Positions 1 to 6,557 of a DNA stretch of 14,012 nt are shown here, piece by piece (positions within the stretch are counted from its first letter, which is position 1; every line of letters begins with the position of its first letter). The notes under the pieces were generated by a model, which saw only the letters and a program-made list of their open reading frames with translations, ran no database searches and was not told the DNA's origin. Source of the DNA: an uncultured bacterium. Its GTDB lineage: Bacteria; Patescibacteria; Paceibacteria; UBA9973; Zambryskibacteraceae. The position numbers were made by a program, and so were the translations under genes. The DNA is taken from the NCBI GenBank assembly GCA_903918125.1, contig CAIXDB010000097.1:1-14012 (forward strand), written 5' to 3'.

Positions 1-168
1 GGAGATGCCGTTGTTCGACAACTTAGTTGTCTTGTTGAACTTCGGGAAACATACGAGGATGGAAACTATTTGATTGTCGGTCATGGAACAGCTCTACGAA
101 TCCTTCTTGAGTCTGTAGGTAGGGGCGGACAAATTACACGAGACGATGCAGTTAAGATTGAGTGGTAA
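1..168 (+). CDS. Histidine phosphatase superfamily protein (phosphoglycerate mutase-like), 3' end only
   Basis: The window opens inside this gene, in frame from base 1, and shows its last 55 codons before TAA at 166-168. The peptide contains IVGHGTALRILL, which matches the second conserved histidine block of the histidine phosphatase (GpmB/CobC-like) superfamily, where the His helps form the phosphate pocket. The segment DDAVKIEW near the end fits the usual C-terminal strand of these small enzymes. The first catalytic block (RHG) lies outside the window, so the substrate cannot be guessed: a sugar phosphate, phosphoglycerate, nucleotide or phosphoprotein are all possible. A stem-loop with a T-rich tail follows, so the transcript probably ends before trmD. 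Family placement is fairly sure; function is not. Confidence 0.65.
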   Translation, partial: GDAVVRQLSCLVELRETYEDGNYLIVGHGTALRILLESVGRGGQITRDDAVKIEW

Positions 169-177
169 GAGTATGTC

Positions 178-210
178 AACTGGCGGTGCATATGTGCTGC
201 CAGTTTTAAT
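178..210 (+). terminator. Probable intrinsic terminator after the histidine phosphatase gene
   Basis: A 7-bp stem (AACTGGC at 178-184, GCCAGTT at 199-205) encloses a loop with a small internal GCA/TGC pairing and is followed by TTTTAATT. It lies 10 nt after the stop and just before the trmD promoter. Confidence 0.6.
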
Positions 211-246
211 TGTACAAAAAGTAGAATTTATGGTACTTTAAAAAAA
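210..246 (+). promoter_or_regulatory. trmD promoter, predicted leaderless start
   Basis: TACTTT at 234-239 is preceded by TGG, making an extended -10. A weak -35 (TGTACA, 211-216) sits 17 nt upstream. The ATG begins at 246, six bases after the -10, where transcription itself would start. No Shine-Dalgarno sequence is present. Confidence 0.5.
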
Positions 247-941
247 TGAATTTTCATATCATCACATTGTTTCCGCAAAGTTTCGACTCGTACATTGGCG
301 AGTCGATTATTTCGCGTGCCATCGAGGACAAGAAAATCAACGTCGCGTTCTACAATCCGCGTGATTTTTCGGACAACACATTTCGACACATCGACCAGAA
401 ACCGTACTCGGGTGGTCCGGGCATGGTCATACAAGCCGAGCCGGTGATAAAAGCCATTGAAAAAGTGTTGAAGACGATTGAATCAAGAGATAGAAAAAAT
501 GCGAAGAAAGCGTCAAGGGGAACCCTTGACATGAAGTCAAAGACAAAAATTGTCTGGCTCAGTCCGGGTGGAAAACAGTTCGACACGGACTATGCAAAAA
601 AGGTGGCGCAGAAATTCACCGATATTATATTTATTTGCGGGCGATATGAAGGCATCGACGCTCGGGTCAAAAAAGTGTTCAAAACGGAAGACGTTTCCGT
701 CGGACCGTACGTGTTGACCGGCGGGGAATTGCCGGCAATGATCATGCTCGACTGCATTTCGCGACAAGTGGAAGGTGTGCTTGGGAATTTCAACTCGCTC
801 GAGGAATCGCGCGTTTCGTCGCACGATGTCTACACTCGTCCAGAAGTGCTTGAATATGCCGGGAAAAAATATCGCGTGCCGAAGGTCCTCCTCTCCGGCG
901 ATCACAAAAAAATCGAGGAATGGCGCATGAAACGGAAATAA
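246..941 (+). CDS. trmD: tRNA (guanine-N1)-methyltransferase TrmD
   Basis: TrmD methylates G37 next to the anticodon using S-adenosylmethionine, which prevents +1 frameshifting. The 231-residue product shows the SPOUT trefoil-knot blocks: PYSGGPGMVIQAEPV (residues 53-67), LSPGGK (105-110), CGRYEGID (131-138) and the GGELPAM stretch leading to Asp169 in LDCISR, the expected general base. The C-terminal RVPKVLLSGDH segment is also typical. An insertion of roughly 15-20 residues, rich in Lys and Arg, lies between the first and second blocks (about 76-100) and carries a DNA palindrome at 512-530. Start at 246 is chosen because MNFHIITLFP is the usual TrmD N-terminus and the -10 lies six bases before it. 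In many bacteria trmD sits beside rpsP or rplS; here its neighbours are a phosphatase and a hydrolase. Confidence 0.96.
   Translation: MNFHIITLFPQSFDSYIGESIISRAIEDKKINVAFYNPRDFSDNTFRHIDQKPYSGGPGMVIQAEPVIKAIEKVLKTIESRDRKNAKKASRGTLDMKSKTKIVWLSPGGKQFDTDYAKKVAQKFTDIIFICGRYEGIDARVKKVFKTEDVSVGPYVLTGGELPAMIMLDCISRQVEGVLGNFNSLEESRVSSHDVYTRPEVLEYAGKKYRVPKVLLSGDHKKIEEWRMKRK
512..530. repeat. Short perfect palindrome inside trmD
   Basis: GTCAAGGG (512-519) and CCCTTGAC (523-530) form a perfect 8-bp stem with a GAA loop. It lies within codons 89-95, in the variable insertion of TrmD. It may be a small inserted repeat or simply a coding-region hairpin. Confidence 0.6.
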
Positions 942-954
942 TTTTCACAATCTC

Positions 955-990
955 ATGTACCATTCATAGTAGCTTGTTACAATAAAACTA
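955..990 (+). promoter_or_regulatory. Promoter of the MBL-fold hydrolase gene, predicted leaderless
   Basis: TACAAT at 978-983 preceded by TGT forms an extended -10. Six bases separate it from the ATG at 990. The -35 region is weak (ATGTAC, 955-960). No Shine-Dalgarno sequence precedes the start. Confidence 0.55.
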
Positions 991-1637
991 TGAACATCAA
1001 AAAATATGGACATTGTTGTTTGCTTATCGACACCGGCAGTGTGAGAATACTGACCGACCCGGGAATGTTTTCGACGACACAGAACGAAGCGCGCGACGTG
1101 GACGTCATTTTGATTACACACGAGCACGCCGACCATTTGCACGTCGATTCGGTCAAGGAAATTTTGAAACATAATCCGAAAGCGATTGTTGTGACGAACA
1201 CGGCAGTCGGGAACATTCTCGAAAAAGAGGGAATTGTCAATAATAATATGTTGCGAAAAGTCGGCGATGGAGAAAAGACGGATGTGAACGGCGTCGTGCT
1301 CGAAGGTTTTGGCACGAAACACGCGGAGATTTACGAACAGCTCGGTCAGGTTGAAAACACCGGGTATTTTATCGACAACAAACTTTTCTACCCCGGTGAT
1401 GCGTTTTACGATCCGAAACGTCCGGTGGATATCCTCGCTCTGCCAGTGGCTGGTCCATGGATGAAAATAGGCGAGGCCATTCGCTACGCACTTGCGCTCA
1501 AACCGCGCACGGCGTTTCCCGTCCACGACGCCGTGCTGGCAAACCCCGGCATGTCCGGCATGTGGTTTACCAAAATTTTCTCCGAGCAGGGTATCGCATA
1601 CGTACAACTCAACGCCAGCGAGACGAAGGAGTTTTAA
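990..1637 (+). CDS. MBL-fold metal-dependent hydrolase
   Basis: This 215-residue protein belongs to the metallo-beta-lactamase fold. The zinc-binding signature HEHADH is at residues 44-49, followed by Asp137 in YPGDAF and His179 in FPVHDA, so the ligand set for a two-metal site appears present. GHCCLLIDTG at the N-terminus resembles the GHS(C/A)xLIE start of the UPF0173/UlaG-like branch, whose members cleave phosphoester or lactone bonds, but the substrate here is unknown. It is a single cytosolic domain with no signal peptide. It starts 48 nt after trmD on the same strand with its own extended -10, so it may be read both from trmD and independently. No intrinsic terminator follows it before the next promoter at 1651. 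Confidence 0.88.
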   Translation: MNIKKYGHCCLLIDTGSVRILTDPGMFSTTQNEARDVDVILITHEHADHLHVDSVKEILKHNPKAIVVTNTAVGNILEKEGIVNNNMLRKVGDGEKTDVNGVVLEGFGTKHAEIYEQLGQVENTGYFIDNKLFYPGDAFYDPKRPVDILALPVAGPWMKIGEAIRYALALKPRTAFPVHDAVLANPGMSGMWFTKIFSEQGIAYVQLNASETKEF

Positions 1638-1650
1638 AATTTGTCCTCCC

Positions 1651-1678
1651 TTGACGTCTAGGGCTAAAAGAGTAATCT
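1651..1678 (+). promoter_or_regulatory. Promoter of the orphan gene at 1744
   Basis: TTGACG (1651-1656) and TAATCT (1673-1678) are spaced by 16 nt. Transcription from here would give a leader of about 60 nt before the ATG at 1744, unlike the leaderless arrangement of most neighbours. Confidence 0.45.
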
Positions 1679-1743
1679 GGCGGAAGAAGTACAAACTCTG
1701 TCCCGTGACGAAAGCTCGGGGCATAACCCAAAGGAGGCCTATC

Positions 1744-2832
1744 ATGGCCACGAAAGACAACGCAAACGTACCGGAAGTCGCGCCAATGTCGCCCTTCCAC
1801 ATTCTTTTCAGCAATGACATTGTTCCAAAGGAAAACTGGAATGATTGGCTTAAACTGTGGTTCGAAGCTCGGACCCTGTCGCAATATATCAGTCGGCTTC
1901 ATTGCGGCTTTGATGCCTCGATGGAATGGAATCGGTGGAACCGCGAAAAGGAATACGATGAGATCGATCGCTTGATTTTCTATTTCTGGGTGGCGGAGGG
2001 TTGGAGGGATACTGATCTTCTCTGTAAGCCCGGCGACCGGAACGAGAAATACCATCTTGGTTATGATAAGGATGGTAGGCGTATCGACAAAGACATGTCT
2101 GAAGTACGCCAGATGATTTCGAGCAAGGCATTCGAAATGCTCTGTTCGAACCTTTTCAACACGGATACAAGCCTTCCGGCGAGAGTTGGTCGCGACGAGG
2201 ATTTCCACCCTGTGTGGTATGTTGTCACGAGCGAGAGACTTTTTCCACACGTGAAGTCTTTTTTCCGGGTTCAGGAGCAATACGCTTTTCATCCCGGAGA
2301 AAATCTTATTATGCCAAATCTTCGCCGATCCGGTTGTTTGAGTGGCATCTCCAACAACGAGAAAGTGGCTGTGGAGTTTCTCTTGAACTTGGCGCGGTTT
2401 ATCTGGCGCTGGGGTCCCGGACAGACACCCTATTTTGGAGAGCGTGAGGATGCTAAACGGCAGGCGTGGGAAACTTCGGTCAAGATCAAACGTGACCGGC
2501 TCGATGAGGCCAAACCTTGGATGATTGAGGTTTTGGACCAGCTTGGTCGTTTGGACATTTTGCGGGAGTGGCTCCTCAAACTCGATAAGCCGTGCCTCAC
2601 CAAACTCAAAGAAATCGCTTTTCGCAACAAGCTGTATAAGTATGAGCGGGACGAGGAGCGGAATGTCGAGACGCTTGACGAGGCTTGCTTTCTGGACTCG
2701 AAGGCAGCGTGGCTTCTGAAAGAGTACGAAGTCAAAAAGAAGGAGAGTGATCGGCTTTCCAAAATCCGCGAAGCAAAGCGGAAGAAGACCGAGCTCGATC
2801 GGACCATCGCAGATCTTTCCGGCAAGAAGTAG
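1744..2832 (+). CDS. Hypothetical protein, 362 aa, unrecognised
   Basis: I do not recognise this protein. The start at 1744 is set by a strong Shine-Dalgarno sequence (AAAGGAGG, ending 7 nt upstream); reading further upstream would run through the end of the hydrolase gene and the promoter. The product is rich in Trp and aromatic residues in its first 80 positions (for example NWNDWLKLWFEA and FYFWVAEGWRD). A middle part (about 190-260) contains the basic helix NLARFIWRW, and a strongly charged C-terminal tail of Lys, Glu and Arg (about 325-362) looks like a coiled coil. There is no signal peptide or clear membrane span, so it is probably cytosolic. It ends with TAG followed in frame by TGA. 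A terminator hairpin follows, making it a single-gene unit. The clear leader and ribosome binding site contrast with surrounding genes. Confidence 0.8.
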   Translation: MATKDNANVPEVAPMSPFHILFSNDIVPKENWNDWLKLWFEARTLSQYISRLHCGFDASMEWNRWNREKEYDEIDRLIFYFWVAEGWRDTDLLCKPGDRNEKYHLGYDKDGRRIDKDMSEVRQMISSKAFEMLCSNLFNTDTSLPARVGRDEDFHPVWYVVTSERLFPHVKSFFRVQEQYAFHPGENLIMPNLRRSGCLSGISNNEKVAVEFLLNLARFIWRWGPGQTPYFGEREDAKRQAWETSVKIKRDRLDEAKPWMIEVLDQLGRLDILREWLLKLDKPCLTKLKEIAFRNKLYKYERDEERNVETLDEACFLDSKAAWLLKEYEVKKKESDRLSKIREAKRKKTELDRTIADLSGKK

Positions 2833-2838
2833 TGAACA

Positions 2839-2869
2839 GGGCGGGGCTTACAAGTTCCGCCCATTTTGT
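2839..2869 (+). terminator. Intrinsic terminator after the orphan gene, overlapping the gap promoter
   Basis: GGGCGGGGCTT (2839-2849) pairs with AAGTTCCGCCC (2852-2862), allowing two G-U pairs, and is followed by ATTTTGTT. The 3' half of the stem holds the proposed -35 of the gap promoter. Confidence 0.7.
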
Positions 2870-2875
2870 TATACT
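2847..2875 (+). promoter_or_regulatory. Promoter of the gap-rpiB-rpe-tkt operon
   Basis: CTTACA (2847-2852) and TATACT (2870-2875) are spaced by 17 nt, and TGT before the -10 makes it extended. The ATG is 29 nt after the -10, so this mRNA should carry a short leader. No Shine-Dalgarno sequence is visible in it. Confidence 0.65.
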
Positions 2876-2904
2876 ATTTTCATATCCGTTAAATCAAAAC
2901 TTGT

Positions 2905-3933
2905 ATGAAAACAATCAAAGTTGCCATTAATGGCGGGGGGAGAATCGGGCGAGCGTTTTTCAGGATTGCGCACACGCGCGAGGATGTGGATGTCGTGGCG
3001 ATCAACGACCTCGGAAACATAGACAACATCGCCTACCTTTTGAAATACGACACTGCGTATGGGCAGAAATTTCAGTCGGTCATTGTTTCGCCGGACAAGA
3101 AAAAAATAATCGTTGACGGCAAGGAAGTACAGTTCCTGTCGGAAAAAGATCCGGCGATGTTACCGTGGAAGAGTTTGGGTATCGACGTGGTGGTGGAATC
3201 GACCGGCTTCTTCACATCGTTTGAAAAAGCTCGCGCGCATGTCACGGCTGGTGCGAAAAAGGTGGTCATCACCGCGCCGGCAAAGGACAACGCGAGCGCG
3301 GCCGACGAAGGCACGGTGCTCATGGGCATCAACGAAGACAAACTCTCGACCTGCTCGATCACCTCGAACGCATCGTGCACCACGAACGCAGGCAGTCCCT
3401 TGATTCAGATTTTGAAAGAAAAAATCGGCATCGAAAAAGCGATTCTCAACACTGTGCACGGATACACGGCGAGCCAGGGAATCGTTGACGGGCCAGCGAG
3501 TAAGGATTTCAAGGAGGGTCGTGCGGCGGCGCAAAACATTGTGCCGACCTCGACTGGTGCGGCTATTGCGGTGACAAAAGTCATCACCGATCTCGCGGGC
3601 AAGTTCGACGGCATTTCCATCCGCGTGCCGGTTATCGCGGGCTCAATAGTGGATGTGACGTTCATCGCCTCGCGACCGACGACGCGCGACGAAGTGAACG
3701 ATATTTTGAAAAAAGCGGCTGGCGAGGAACGCTGGGCGAAAGTGTTCTCAGTTACCGAAGACCCGATTGTTTCCTCTGACATTCTCGGCTCGCGTTTCGC
3801 ATCCATCGCCGACCTCGGCCTGACTCGCGTCGTGGACGGCAACTTGGTGAAAGTCATGGCGTGGTACGACAACGAAATGGGGTACACCTACGCGCTCATG
3901 GAGCATGTAGTAAAGACCGCGAGCTACTTGTAA
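2905..3933 (+). CDS. gap: Glyceraldehyde-3-phosphate dehydrogenase, type I
   Basis: GAPDH oxidises glyceraldehyde 3-phosphate to 1,3-bisphosphoglycerate with NAD in glycolysis. The 342-residue product has the Rossmann start VAINGGGRIGR (usual form NGFGRIGR) and AIND with Asp35, which suggests NAD rather than NADP. The catalytic motif SNASCTTN has Cys158 as nucleophile, and His185 in TVHGYT is the general base. NIVPTSTGAA and WYDNEMGYT are conserved family blocks. The second cysteine often found in CTTNCLAP is replaced (CTTNAGSP), a known harmless variant. It is the first gene of the operon; rpiB follows after 20 nt with no terminator. The ATG is placed at 2905 because the protein begins directly with the nucleotide-binding strand. 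Confidence 0.97.
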   Translation: MKTIKVAINGGGRIGRAFFRIAHTREDVDVVAINDLGNIDNIAYLLKYDTAYGQKFQSVIVSPDKKKIIVDGKEVQFLSEKDPAMLPWKSLGIDVVVESTGFFTSFEKARAHVTAGAKKVVITAPAKDNASAADEGTVLMGINEDKLSTCSITSNASCTTNAGSPLIQILKEKIGIEKAILNTVHGYTASQGIVDGPASKDFKEGRAAAQNIVPTSTGAAIAVTKVITDLAGKFDGISIRVPVIAGSIVDVTFIASRPTTRDEVNDILKKAAGEERWAKVFSVTEDPIVSSDILGSRFASIADLGLTRVVDGNLVKVMAWYDNEMGYTYALMEHVVKTASYL

Positions 3934-3953
3934 AAATTTCGGTATTTAAAAAT

Positions 3954-4412
3954 ATGATTATCTATATTGCATCAGATCACGCCGGGTTTGAAATGAAGCG
4001 CGGGCTCATCGCGCATTTGTCGCAGAGCGGGCATCACGTGTATGACTGCGGACCGGAAACGTACGACCCAGCGGACGATTATCCGGACTACATTTCTCGC
4101 GCGGCGCATTATGTGTCGGAGAAGTCGCAAGACATCGAGGTGTTCGGCATCGTGCTCGGCTGGTCGGGACAAGGCGAGGCGATTGTTGCCAACCGTTTTC
4201 CCGGCGTGCGCTGTGTGGTCTACTACGGTGGCACGAAATACGTCCTGACACTCTCGCGCGAACACAATGACGCGAATGTTTTATCGCTCGGCGCGCATTT
4301 TATTACCACGCAGGAAGCGACGGTCGCCGTTGACCTCTGGCTCGGCACGAAATTTTCCGGCGAGGCGCGACATGTTCGGCGTTTGAAGAAAATCGATAAT
4401 TTAAAAATTTAA
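3954..4412 (+). CDS. rpiB: Ribose-5-phosphate isomerase B, mycobacterial (Glu) type
   Basis: RpiB interconverts ribose 5-phosphate and ribulose 5-phosphate. The 152-residue product begins IYIASDHAGFEMK, the family signature, and has SREHNDANVLSLGA, matching the conserved HNDANVLxLG block. The usual catalytic-cysteine motif CGTGIGMSIAAN is replaced by LGWSGQGEAIVAN at 68-80, so no cysteine is available there. Glu75 instead occupies the position used as base in the Mycobacterium tuberculosis enzyme (GGSGNGEQIAANK). The ATG at 3954 is chosen over upstream in-frame codons because those overlap gap and the homologous N-terminus starts here. There is no Shine-Dalgarno sequence. A hairpin lies between this gene and rpe. 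Confidence 0.9.
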   Translation: MIIYIASDHAGFEMKRGLIAHLSQSGHHVYDCGPETYDPADDYPDYISRAAHYVSEKSQDIEVFGIVLGWSGQGEAIVANRFPGVRCVVYYGGTKYVLTLSREHNDANVLSLGAHFITTQEATVAVDLWLGTKFSGEARHVRRLKKIDNLKI

Positions 4413-4422
4413 GTACGTGAAA

Positions 4423-4445
4423 GTGTCAAAGACTGCCTTTGACAC
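4423..4445. repeat. Perfect 9-bp hairpin between rpiB and rpe
   Basis: GTGTCAAAG (4423-4431) and CTTTGACAC (4437-4445) form a perfect stem with a five-base loop, ACTGC. No T-run follows, so it is not a standard terminator. It lies 14 nt before the rpe ATG and could be an RNA-processing or stability site, or a short palindromic repeat. Confidence 0.65.
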
Positions 4446-4459
4446 GTAAATACAAAAAC

Positions 4460-5128
4460 ATGACACAAGTATTGCCGGCGATAATTCCAAAAAGCAAAAC
4501 GCAACTCGAAGAAGAGATGAATCGAGTAGCGGGTTTTGCACGACTGGTGCAGGTGGACATTGCCGACGGGACGTTTGCACCTGTCAAAACGTGGCCGTAC
4601 AATGGCCAGGATACGGACTTTTTTGAGGAGCTTAAACGCGAAGACGCTGGCTGGCCGAAATGGGAGAGCGTTGACGTCGAGCTGCACCTGATGGTCGGCA
4701 GGCCGGAGGACATGCTCCTCGACTGGATTCACACCGGTGTGGTCAGTGTGGTCGCGCATATCGAGGCGACGGAAAATTTTCAACACATCATCGACACGTG
4801 TCACGAATACAGCGTCGCGGTGGGAATCGCACTCAAACCTTCGACGGACATCGCGCTCATCGCACCTTTTGCGTCGCACGTCGACTTCATACAAGTCATG
4901 GGCAATGATAATATCGGACATCACGGCGTGGCACTCGAAAATATCGCGGTAGAAAAAATAAAAACATTGCACGAACTCTACCCGGAACGTATAATTAGCA
5001 TCGATATCGGCGTGACAGAAGACACGGCGCGGACACTCGTTGATGCAGGTGCATCGAAACTCATCGTCGGCTCGGCGATACTGGACGCACACAACCCGCG
5101 AGAAGTGTTTGAAAGTTTGTCATCATAA
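4460..5128 (+). CDS. rpe: Divergent ribulose-phosphate 3-epimerase
   Basis: Rpe interconverts ribulose 5-phosphate and xylulose 5-phosphate on a TIM barrel using a divalent metal. In this 222-residue product the barrel motifs are recognisable but altered: LPAIIPKSK for APSILSAD, VQVDIADGTFAP (30-41) for IHVDVMDGHFVP, ELHLMV with His76, VMGNDNIGHHG for MSVNPGFGGQ, and IDIGV with Asp182 for VDGGV. Asp33, His76 and Asp182 are kept, but the first metal-binding His is Gln31 and the glycine-rich phosphate loop is changed. LIVGSAIL near the end fits the second phosphate loop. The ATG at 4460 is preferred to a TTG at 4439, which lies inside the hairpin stem. Context strongly supports a pentose-phosphate role; an epimerase with another substrate remains possible. 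Confidence 0.82.
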   Translation: MTQVLPAIIPKSKTQLEEEMNRVAGFARLVQVDIADGTFAPVKTWPYNGQDTDFFEELKREDAGWPKWESVDVELHLMVGRPEDMLLDWIHTGVVSVVAHIEATENFQHIIDTCHEYSVAVGIALKPSTDIALIAPFASHVDFIQVMGNDNIGHHGVALENIAVEKIKTLHELYPERIISIDIGVTEDTARTLVDAGASKLIVGSAILDAHNPREVFESLSS

Positions 5129-5132
5129 ACAT

Positions 5133-5360
5133 ATGTCCTTAAAATTTAAAAAATGGATTAAAATTATACTAGCTACAGCAGGTTTATTTATTTTTGTGAT
5201 ATTTTTATTTAACATTTACACATATTTTTTTACAGTTCATGACTATACTTCTTGTATAAAAGCAGGAGGGGAAAGTGGGCAAATTAATGGTGATAACTCC
5301 GTTTGCTTTGACTCAAATGGGAAACCATTTTTTCTTCATGCCATACCAATATTACCATAA
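5133..5360 (+). CDS. Small single-span membrane protein with a Cys-pair tail
   Basis: This 75-residue protein has a basic N-terminus, one membrane span at about residues 9-29, and a short outer tail with Cys41 and Cys58 in the pattern SCIKAGGESG...NSVCFDSNGKPFF. From memory, a similar C...AG...C...GK.F tail occurs in small uncharacterised proteins of Patescibacteria; its role is unknown. The two cysteines could form a disulfide outside the membrane. The gene begins 4 nt after rpe and ends 4 nt before the transketolase N half, so it is cotranscribed and may be translationally coupled. It is much more AT-rich than its neighbours: 54 of 180 bases are G or C over 5161-5340 (30%). This suggests a later insertion into the operon. 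Confidence 0.75.
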   Translation: MSLKFKKWIKIILATAGLFIFVIFLFNIYTYFFTVHDYTSCIKAGGESGQINGDNSVCFDSNGKPFFLHAIPILP

Positions 5361-5364
5361 AATC

Positions 5365-6264
5365 ATGATCAACAATCTCACAGATGAAAAAATAAAATTC
5401 ATGACGGAGAAGGCGCGGGACATTCGCGTGTCCATTATCGAAATGCTCGTGGCGGCCGGCTCGGGACATTCCGCGGGACCGCTTGGCATGGCGGACGTGT
5501 TCACCGCGCTCTATTTTCACATCCTCAAACACGACCCGAAAACGCCGGAATGGCCGGGACGCGACCGACTCATCCTGTCGAACGGTCACATCTGTCCGGT
5601 GCTGTATGCGACCATGGCGCACGTCGGATATTTTCCGGTTGATGAGCTTTTGACGCTTCGCAAATTCAAGTCCCGCTTGCAAGGTCACCCGCATCGCGAC
5701 TTTTTGCCGATGCTCGAAACGAGTTCGGGACCCTTGGGCGCCGGGCTTTCGCAGGCCGTCGGCATGGCGCTCGGCGACCGCATGGATCGCGGCGTGACGT
5801 CCGGCAGGTTTTTCTATTGTCTCATGGGCGACGGCGAGCTCGACGAGGGACAAAACTGGGAGGCGGCGATGCTCGCATCAAAGGAGAAACTCGGCAACCT
5901 CATCGCTATCGTCGACCGCAACAACATCCAAATCGACGGCTACACCGAGGACGTCATGCCGCTCAACTCTGTCACGCACAAATTCGAAAGTTTTGGTTGG
6001 CACGTCGAGGAGATTGACGGACACAACTTTTCGGAAATTATCGCCGCAGTCGGGCGTGCACAGGCAGTCTTCGACGCCCCAAGCATGATTGTGGCGCGAA
6101 CCATTCCCGGCAAAGGCGTGTCGTTCATGGAGCGCGACTACAAATGGCACGGTAACCCGCCCGGCACGGAAATCCCCGGAGAACCGCCGGCAAAGGAACA
6201 AGCGGCGATAGCACTCCGCGAGTTGCGAACATTGGGAGGACAGATAACAAGTGAACATGAATAA
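5365..6264 (+). CDS. Transketolase, N-terminal (thiamine diphosphate-binding) subunit
   Basis: This is the N-terminal half of a split transketolase, which moves two-carbon units between sugar phosphates using thiamine diphosphate. In the 299-residue product, AGSGHSAGPLGMADV (31-45) and SGPLGAGLSQAVGMA are cofactor and substrate blocks. GDGELDEGQNWEA begins at 155 and leads to DRNNIQIDG (184-192), the metal/diphosphate-binding motif with the conserved GDG and Asn. IPGKGVSFME and the WHG segment fit the end of the domain. It pairs with the C half at 6558; between them sits a small membrane gene. The ATG at 5365 is four bases after the previous stop, and longer upstream readings would overlap that gene. 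A related 1-deoxyxylulose-5-phosphate synthase is less likely, because the split with these motifs is typical of transketolase. Confidence 0.93.
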   Translation: MINNLTDEKIKFMTEKARDIRVSIIEMLVAAGSGHSAGPLGMADVFTALYFHILKHDPKTPEWPGRDRLILSNGHICPVLYATMAHVGYFPVDELLTLRKFKSRLQGHPHRDFLPMLETSSGPLGAGLSQAVGMALGDRMDRGVTSGRFFYCLMGDGELDEGQNWEAAMLASKEKLGNLIAIVDRNNIQIDGYTEDVMPLNSVTHKFESFGWHVEEIDGHNFSEIIAAVGRAQAVFDAPSMIVARTIPGKGVSFMERDYKWHGNPPGTEIPGEPPAKEQAAIALRELRTLGGQITSEHE

Positions 6265-6272
6265 TAAAAAAT

Positions 6273-6551
6273 ATGGAACCAACAAAATATAAAAAAATAA
6301 TTATTTCTCTCGTTTTTGGATTTGCATTTCCTTTAGCACTTTGGTTTCCTCTTGGAGGATTGATACAGGTTGAGTGGGATAATTATACTTTAGAAAGTTT
6401 AATATTACTTGTAATTTTTATTATTTTCTTTGTGAGTTATTTTTGGTTAGTGCATAAATATAGAAAATTTATTTCCATATTATATTTTATATTGGGTGTT
6501 TTTAGCACAATAACTTTCATTTTGTTTGCTCTAAATCACAATTGGTTTTAA
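6273..6551 (+). CDS. Small three-span membrane protein, AT-rich
   Basis: The 92-residue product is almost entirely hydrophobic, with predicted spans near residues 9-31, 41-60 and 66-88 joined by short charged loops (HKYRK). I recognise no family. The ATG lies 8 nt after the transketolase N half and the stop is 6 nt before the C half, so it interrupts two subunits that must work together. Its base composition stands out: 63 of 240 bases are G or C over 6301-6540 (26%), against 35 of 60 at 6601-6660 inside the next gene. That contrast, repeated in the gene at 5133, points to acquisition or to a class of membrane genes with distinct codon use. No ribosome binding site is seen. Confidence 0.7.
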   Translation: MEPTKYKKIIISLVFGFAFPLALWFPLGGLIQVEWDNYTLESLILLVIFIIFFVSYFWLVHKYRKFISILYFILGVFSTITFILFALNHNWF

Positions 6552-6557
6552 AATATC

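Noticed and set aside
1492..1743. Upstream extension of the orphan gene from 1492
   Set aside because: It overlaps the hydrolase gene, promoter and ribosome binding site; the strong SD places the start at 1744.
945..1820. Long minus-strand reading frame opposite the hydrolase gene
   Set aside because: It lies opposite a gene with clear metal-binding motifs, and its own translation shows no family signature.
4439..4459. TTG start for rpe
   Set aside because: It lies within the hairpin stem and adds residues not found in the family; ATG at 4460 fits.
4409..5092. Minus-strand reading frame opposite rpe
   Set aside because: Shadow frame of a recognised epimerase; Arg/Val/Asp-rich composition without motifs.
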